A stretch of 64,000 nt of DNA. Origin: an uncultured Ignavibacteria bacterium (lineage in GTDB: Bacteria > Bacteroidota > Ignavibacteria > Kapaibacteriales > UBA2268). Made by a program: the position numbers and the translations under genes. The stretch is from contig CAIOZA010000055.1 in assembly GCA_903862655.1 (NCBI GenBank), forward strand, positions 62,001-126,000, read 5' to 3'. Shown here one piece after another: positions 59,416-64,000 of this stretch (position 1 is its first letter; each line of letters begins with the position of its first letter). A model generated the notes under the pieces. It worked only from the letters and a program-made list of their open reading frames with translations. It had not been told where the DNA came from and did no database searches.

Positions 59416-60743
59416 TAAAACATCTGGCTCATATATCTTCCTTTAGAATCTTATTAAGAGTAACATTACTTGTGTTACTGTTTTGTAATTACTATTCAGT
59501 ATATGCTCAACCTCTTTTGAAGCTCGATGATGCTATTGCCATCGGACTTAAAAACAATTACGAGATTCAATTTGCAAGAAATGAAGCTGATATAAATAAA
59601 ATTAACAATTCTGCATCTAATGCCGGAATGAATCCTAATCTATCACTTAATATGGGTGCTAATTTTGCATTTAATAATACTCATCTAGAGTATTCTACCG
59701 GAAGTATTATAGATAATCCGAATGCTGCAAACAGAAATTATAGTGCAGGTCTTATTATGAACTGGACAATTTTTGATGGCTTCAAAATGTTCACGACTAA
59801 GCGAAAACTTGAAGAAATTGAGAGTCTTGGTGAATCAAAGTTCAAATCTCAAGTTCAGCAGACCATTTACCAGATTGTTGCCGCATATTATGATATTGTC
59901 AAGCAGGTACGTATTTATCAAAATATTGTCGAAGTTAAAGCATTAAGCGCAGAGCGCATGAAATTAGGCGAAACTCGCTTCAATGCCGGTTTATCTGCAA
60001 AGAATGAACTTCTTCAGGCTCAGATTGATTTCAATACACAATCACAGAATGAGATTCTTCAAATCAGCTTAATCGAGGTTAGTAAACGAAAATTATTCGA
60101 TATACTAAATCAACCATTTAATAATGAATTTGCTGTTGAAGAAGCTATACCTGTTAATAAAATTGATTCAATTAATGTTTTAGCTAGAATTCTTGAAAAA
60201 AATCCTACTTTAACAATATTAAAGAATCAAATAAAAATAGCGAAACTTGCCACAAAAGAGTTTGATGCCTATTATCTTCCTTTTATCAGTCTAACTGCCG
60301 GATACGGCTTTAATCAAACTGAAAACACAACCGGACAGGTTATTAATAATCGTGGTTTTGGTCCATCCTTTGGATTATCTCTGTCCTATCCCATTTATCA
60401 GGGTGGAAATATCAGCAGGCAGATTCAGACTTCTGAATTAGCTGTTTTATCTGTCGAGCTGCAGTACAATGCCTTACAAAATCAAATTACAACTCAATTC
60501 CAGAACTCTTTGAATCAATATATAACATATTCGAAATTGTTCGAAATTGAAAATCAAACAAAAGATCTGGCAAAAGAAAATCTATATCTGGCTATGGAAC
60601 GCTTAAAACTATCACAGACAACATCAATCGAAGTACGCGATGCTCAGGTTTCCTATGAAAATTCGCTATCCAGATTAAACAATATCTACTACAATCTGAA
60701 GATTTCTGAAACTCAAATTAAACTTCTAGCAGGCGAGCTTTAA
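59412..60743 (+). CDS. TolC-family outer membrane channel
   Basis: The outer-membrane exit duct of the RND pump. The 443-residue protein has a signal peptide (ILLRVTLLVLLFCNYYSVYAQ) followed by two internal repeats of the OEP fold: one with LLKLDDAIAIGLKNNYEIQFARN and MNWTIFDGFKMFTTKRKLEE, another with NPTLTILKNQIKIAK and LSLSYPIYQGGNISRQIQT. There is no lipobox, unlike many OprM proteins. It closes the pump operon, coupled with the transporter. Confidence 0.93.
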   Translation: MIKHLAHISSFRILLRVTLLVLLFCNYYSVYAQPLLKLDDAIAIGLKNNYEIQFARNEADINKINNSASNAGMNPNLSLNMGANFAFNNTHLEYSTGSIIDNPNAANRNYSAGLIMNWTIFDGFKMFTTKRKLEEIESLGESKFKSQVQQTIYQIVAAYYDIVKQVRIYQNIVEVKALSAERMKLGETRFNAGLSAKNELLQAQIDFNTQSQNEILQISLIEVSKRKLFDILNQPFNNEFAVEEAIPVNKIDSINVLARILEKNPTLTILKNQIKIAKLATKEFDAYYLPFISLTAGYGFNQTENTTGQVINNRGFGPSFGLSLSYPIYQGGNISRQIQTSELAVLSVELQYNALQNQITTQFQNSLNQYITYSKLFEIENQTKDLAKENLYLAMERLKLSQTTSIEVRDAQVSYENSLSRLNNIYYNLKISETQIKLLAGEL

Positions 60744-60845
60744 ACCATTTGTCTTCACATCAACTCTAATTTCCTGATAAGATATTTTAACAATAATATC
60801 TGAATTTATACTTTACATAATATAAAAATCAATTGGAGAATATTC

Positions 60846-62723
60846 ATGAGAAAATTTTTATACATTTTTATTGTCTTTTCCCTGACTTATCAGGTACTAT
60901 CTTATTACCCAGTCAAGATCGAGACAAGAATACTCAATCAGGATAAAAAGTACCTGAATGCTGATCTTTATGCTATTGATACCACCACCACCAAGCCTGT
61001 TATTTTGATTCAAACTCCATATAATAAGAATTTATATCGGCTTAAAGGCGAATCAGGGATTTCAGGCAGTCAACTGCCTTATGACTCTATCAATTACAAT
61101 TATGTGATTGTCGATTGGAGAGGATTTTATTCTAACAAATCAATCGATTCTGCTGGTTACAACAGAGGTTTTGATGGTTATGATGCAGTGGAATGGATTG
61201 CGACACAAAAGTGGTCTAATGGAAAGATTGGGACTTGGGGAGGTTCAGCTCTTGGTATGATCCAATTCCAGACAGCTGCTCAGAATCCACCTCATCTTGT
61301 TTGTGCCGCTCCGTTTATTAAAGATTATCAGAATAAATATGAGGATTATTATTATCAGGGAGTTTTAAGAAAGGAACATACCGAAAGTCTCGAGAAACTG
61401 GGATTCATTACTGTTAATCTTGTTACTTCGCATCCTGATAAAGATAAATCCTGGCAATTAGCCGAAAATATTTCTCAACTCGCTCCTAAGATAAAAGTTC
61501 CTATGTTCTTGGGAACAGGTTGGTTTGATCATTATCCAGGTGCAGTTATCCGTGCATTCGATGATTTGAAATCAACAAGCGATGTAAATGTTAGAAATCA
61601 ACACAAGCTTGTTGTCGGTCCCTGGGCACATTCGGATATTGGTAAGGAAAAACAAGGAGATTTATCATTTCCTGAAGCTGTAGATTTAATTCCGGAAATG
61701 TCAGCCAAATTCTTTGATTACTATCTTAGAGGGTCAAAAAATAATTTTCCCGGTTATCCAACTGTTCAATACTTCGAAATGGGTTCAAACAAATGGGTAA
61801 ATACACAAGACTGGAGTACTATTCCAAGAAAATCTGATACTTTATATCTTAATCGTGACAAAAAATTACTTACGACTACACCACCGCCGATAATGTCACC
61901 ATTGGCTGAACCACCGGATACGATCATTTTTAATCCTAAAGATCCATCCCCAACAATTGGTGGATCAAGATTCAATCCTTTTGATAAGAATGCTCTGACA
62001 GGTCCGCTGGATATTTCCAAAATGGTTGAGAGTCGAAGTGATGTTGTCTTATATTCAACCGGATTGCTTGATAAACCATTATCTTTAAATGGTTCAATTG
62101 AAGCTTATCTCTATGTTTCAACCGATAAAACTGATACAGACTTTGGAGTCAGACTCGTTGATGTTTATCCTGATGGCAGATCAATTATTTTTACTCAGGG
62201 AATATCCAGATTGAGATTCAGAGAAGGAACGGATAAAGAAATATTAGCAAATCCAAAAGAAGTGTATAAGATTAAAATTAGTCTGGAACCTTTGTCACAT
62301 GTCTTTTTGCCAGGACATAAATTTCAGCTGGATTTCTCTAGCTCTAACTATCCGATGTTTGCCTTGAATCTGAACAATGGGGGAGCAATGTATGAAGCAG
62401 GAGATACTCTGACAGCTTTGAATTTAATTCACCATACAGCAGAACAACCATCGATGATAATAATACCTTCTGAGAAAGCAACTTCAAATTTTTCAGAAGC
62501 TAAGAATAATACAGAGTTTTATGTTTATCCTAATCCGGCTACAGATATGCTTTATATGAATTTTCCGGAAGAAGCTCTATCCTCACAGGCTTCTATTCTT
62601 TATGATGTCTTTGGGCGAACATTAATGGAGAACGATGGCGAAAGTATTGATGTTAGCTGTTTCAGCACTGGTGTTTATTATATAAAATCACAATTTGGAA
62701 TCAGAAAATTCATTAAAATTTAG
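60846..62723 (+). CDS. CocE/NonD-family hydrolase with T9SS sorting domain
   Basis: A 625-residue secreted alpha/beta-hydrolase of the X-Pro dipeptidyl-peptidase/cocaine esterase group. A signal peptide (LYIFIVFSLTYQVLSY) leads to the catalytic domain with oxyanion-region TPYNKNLY and WRGFYSNKSIDSAG, nucleophile Ser134 in GTWGGSALGM, Asp in GTGWFDHYPG and His in VGPWAHSDIG. A jelly-roll C-terminal domain (about 390-530) follows. The last roughly 75 residues are a T9SS type A domain (FYVYPNPATDMLYMNF to GIRKFIKI). It is therefore an extracellular or surface esterase/peptidase. A TTGGAG site precedes the ATG. Confidence 0.9.
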   Translation: MRKFLYIFIVFSLTYQVLSYYPVKIETRILNQDKKYLNADLYAIDTTTTKPVILIQTPYNKNLYRLKGESGISGSQLPYDSINYNYVIVDWRGFYSNKSIDSAGYNRGFDGYDAVEWIATQKWSNGKIGTWGGSALGMIQFQTAAQNPPHLVCAAPFIKDYQNKYEDYYYQGVLRKEHTESLEKLGFITVNLVTSHPDKDKSWQLAENISQLAPKIKVPMFLGTGWFDHYPGAVIRAFDDLKSTSDVNVRNQHKLVVGPWAHSDIGKEKQGDLSFPEAVDLIPEMSAKFFDYYLRGSKNNFPGYPTVQYFEMGSNKWVNTQDWSTIPRKSDTLYLNRDKKLLTTTPPPIMSPLAEPPDTIIFNPKDPSPTIGGSRFNPFDKNALTGPLDISKMVESRSDVVLYSTGLLDKPLSLNGSIEAYLYVSTDKTDTDFGVRLVDVYPDGRSIIFTQGISRLRFREGTDKEILANPKEVYKIKISLEPLSHVFLPGHKFQLDFSSSNYPMFALNLNNGGAMYEAGDTLTALNLIHHTAEQPSMIIIPSEKATSNFSEAKNNTEFYVYPNPATDMLYMNFPEEALSSQASILYDVFGRTLMENDGESIDVSCFSTGVYYIKSQFGIRKFIKI

Positions 62724-62731
62724 AAAAAAAT

Positions 62732-63367
62732 ATGTTTTTTTCAATCTTACTTTGTACTTTTAATCGGGCTAATCTCTTACCAAATGCCATTGAATCAGTG
62801 ATTAATCAATCATTTGCTGACTGGGAGCTTATAATCATTGATGATGGAAGTCAGGATAATACGAAATATGTTATTCAAAAATATCTGGAAGACTCCAGAA
62901 TCTCCTGCTTTTATCAAACTAATGCCGGAGCCGCTTCAGCAAGGAATGTTGGTCTCGAAAAAGCAAAAGGAAAATATATAACAATCTTGGATTCTGATGA
63001 TCATTACAAAGAAGATCATTTACTAACTCGGCATGATGTTATTAGAAAGAATACAGATATTGATGTTCTGCATGGAGGTTGTGAAATCATTGGTTCGGAA
63101 CTTGTGCCTGATATCCATAATCCGCAGAGCTTGATTAATCTAAATGATTGTTATATTGGGGGGACTTTTTTTATAAAAAGGGAAGTATTGATTGAGACTG
63201 GTGGATTCCCAATCGTATCTTATGGGGAAGACTTCCTGCTAATGCAGACATTTATAGAATTAAATAAAAAGATATTAAAAGTTGAGGCACCAACTTACGT
63301 TTACAATAGATTATCTGAAGATTCAATTTGCAATTCAATACGAGAAAACAATGACACTAAAAGATAA
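62732..63367 (+). CDS. Family 2 glycosyltransferase, short form
   Basis: A 211-residue GT-A enzyme with FFSILLCTFNRANLLPNAIESVINQSF, IIDDGSQDNTKYVI, the acceptor-binding AGAASARNVGLEKAKGKYI and the DXD-like LDSDDHYKEDHL. It ends shortly after YGEDFLLMQTFIELNK, giving a compact enzyme without a C-terminal membrane region. It starts eight bases past the CocE-type gene and its end overlaps the start of nth by 17 bases. The acceptor is unknown; no glycan cluster is visible. Confidence 0.88.
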   Translation: MFFSILLCTFNRANLLPNAIESVINQSFADWELIIIDDGSQDNTKYVIQKYLEDSRISCFYQTNAGAASARNVGLEKAKGKYITILDSDDHYKEDHLLTRHDVIRKNTDIDVLHGGCEIIGSELVPDIHNPQSLINLNDCYIGGTFFIKREVLIETGGFPIVSYGEDFLLMQTFIELNKKILKVEAPTYVYNRLSEDSICNSIRENNDTKR

Positions 63368-63989
63368 AAAAAATGTAATTAAACTACTAATTAAGCAGCT
63401 CTCAGAGTTGTATCCAGTAGCAAAAATTCAGCTTTCATTCAGTTCACCATTTGAATTGCTTTTTGCGACAATACTTTCAGCTCAATGTACAGATAATAGA
63501 GTGAATAAAGTTACAGCAGAAGTTTTTAAGCAGTACAACACACCTGAACAATTCTCAAAACTGCCTTTAGAAGTAATCGAACAGTTGATTTTCTCGACTG
63601 GTTTTTATAAAGCTAAGGCTAAGCATATTCAGGACATGAGTCTGGCATTACTTGAAAAATTCAATGGGGTTGTCCCAGGAACTATGGATGAGCTACTTGC
63701 ACTACCAGGTGTTGGGCGCAAAACAGCCAATGTGATACTCGGACATATTTTCAATATACCGGCAATTGTTGTGGATACTCATGTCATTAGAATTAGTAAT
63801 AGACTTGGATTAGTTCAAACAACAAACCCCGAAAAAATTGAATTTGAACTTATGAAACTTGTTGATAAGCAACAATGGGTTGTGTTTACGCACTACCTCA
63901 TAAATTTTGGAAGACAAATCTGTGACGCAAGAAAACCCAAATGCTCGGAATGTCTACTGAATCGCGTATGCCCGTCTTCAATCGTCTGA
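63351..63989 (+). CDS. nth: Endonuclease III
   Basis: A bifunctional DNA glycosylase/AP lyase that removes oxidised pyrimidines. The 212-residue protein has the helix-hairpin-helix LLALPGVGRKTANVILG with the catalytic lysine, the GPD-loop Asp in AIVVDTHVIRISNRLGL, and the C-terminal cluster CDARKPKCSECLLNRVCP (C-x6-C-x2-C-x5-C) for a [4Fe-4S] cluster. I start at the ATG giving MTLKDKKNVIK; a frame from 63282 would overlap the GT2 gene much further without matching the family. It ends 11 bases before the window edge. Confidence 0.95.
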   Translation: MTLKDKKNVIKLLIKQLSELYPVAKIQLSFSSPFELLFATILSAQCTDNRVNKVTAEVFKQYNTPEQFSKLPLEVIEQLIFSTGFYKAKAKHIQDMSLALLEKFNGVVPGTMDELLALPGVGRKTANVILGHIFNIPAIVVDTHVIRISNRLGLVQTTNPEKIEFELMKLVDKQQWVVFTHYLINFGRQICDARKPKCSECLLNRVCPSSIV

Positions 63990-64000
63990 TGGATTAAAAT

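Noticed and set aside
1-64000. CRISPR arrays, integrases, toxin-antitoxin or other defence systems
   Set aside because: No regularly spaced repeats, cas genes, recombinases or nuclease/ATPase defence operons were seen on either strand.

Overview
The window is AT-rich, densely coded DNA from a member of the Bacteroidota/Chlorobiota/Ignavibacteriota group (FCB). Four observations support this. Two secreted proteins end in type IX secretion (T9SS) sorting domains. There is a Fibrobacter-type (FISUMP) lipoprotein. Upstream regions repeatedly carry the -7 element TAnnTTTG used by the Bacteroidota housekeeping sigma factor, often with little Shine-Dalgarno sequence. The informational genes sit in Bacteroidota-like groupings. 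Chemotaxis genes with a CheZ, and a sigma-54 activator, fit a deep-branching Ignavibacteria/Kapabacteria-like lineage better than a typical Bacteroidetes. The genus cannot be fixed from the sequence alone.

Layout. 1-4.4 kb (minus): a chemotaxis run of HEAT-repeat protein, cheR, a lone receiver, cheY, cheZ and cheA (cut by the window edge). 4.6-7.2 kb (minus): an NtrB/NtrC-like sensor kinase and sigma-54 response regulator. 7.3-14.5 kb (minus): a TPR lipoprotein that may be PorW/SprE-like, a J-domain-like coiled-coil protein, an AhpD-like protein, a BatA/VWA membrane protein, and an exported PLP enzyme. 14.6-19.3 kb (plus): two glycosyltransferase-like genes, an Alvin-type ferredoxin, a YtcJ-like amidohydrolase, and a small exported protein coupled to an exported RidA. 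19.4-28.7 kb (plus): the translation/RNA block nusA-infB-rbfA-truB-ribF-rpsO-pnp, with a terminator in the nusA leader and another between rpsO and pnp.

28.8-34.2 kb is a signalling island. A YfiR-like periplasmic protein is translationally coupled to a hybrid histidine kinase. Both are divergent from a TPR membrane protein, which overlaps tail-to-tail with a LuxR-type response regulator. 34.2-38.4 kb is a looser accessory stretch: a 650-bp gene-free region ending in a strong terminator, a multi-spanning GT-C-like protein, a FISUMP lipoprotein, decayed repeats, tRNA-Ser(UGA), and an SDR with a non-canonical active site. 38.5-42.2 kb is the division cluster ftsQ-ftsA-ftsZ behind a long leader. 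42.3-45.4 kb holds a PLDc_N mini-protein, an M1 aminopeptidase, and an Rrf2 regulator with IscR-like cluster ligands. 45.6-51.2 kb holds lepA-lepB-hemW facing rsmD and a PilM-like gene. 51.3-64 kb holds an NAD-dependent epimerase-like protein, a large Asp-box T9SS protein, a complete RND efflux operon, a T9SS-exported CocE-type hydrolase, a GT2, and endonuclease III.

No insertion sequence, CRISPR array, prophage, rRNA operon or replication origin is visible. The most promising places for something new are the YfiR-kinase-TPR-LuxR island, the CheZ with three repeated CheY-binding-like peptides, the nusA and ftsQ leaders, and the gene-free stretch before 34.8 kb.
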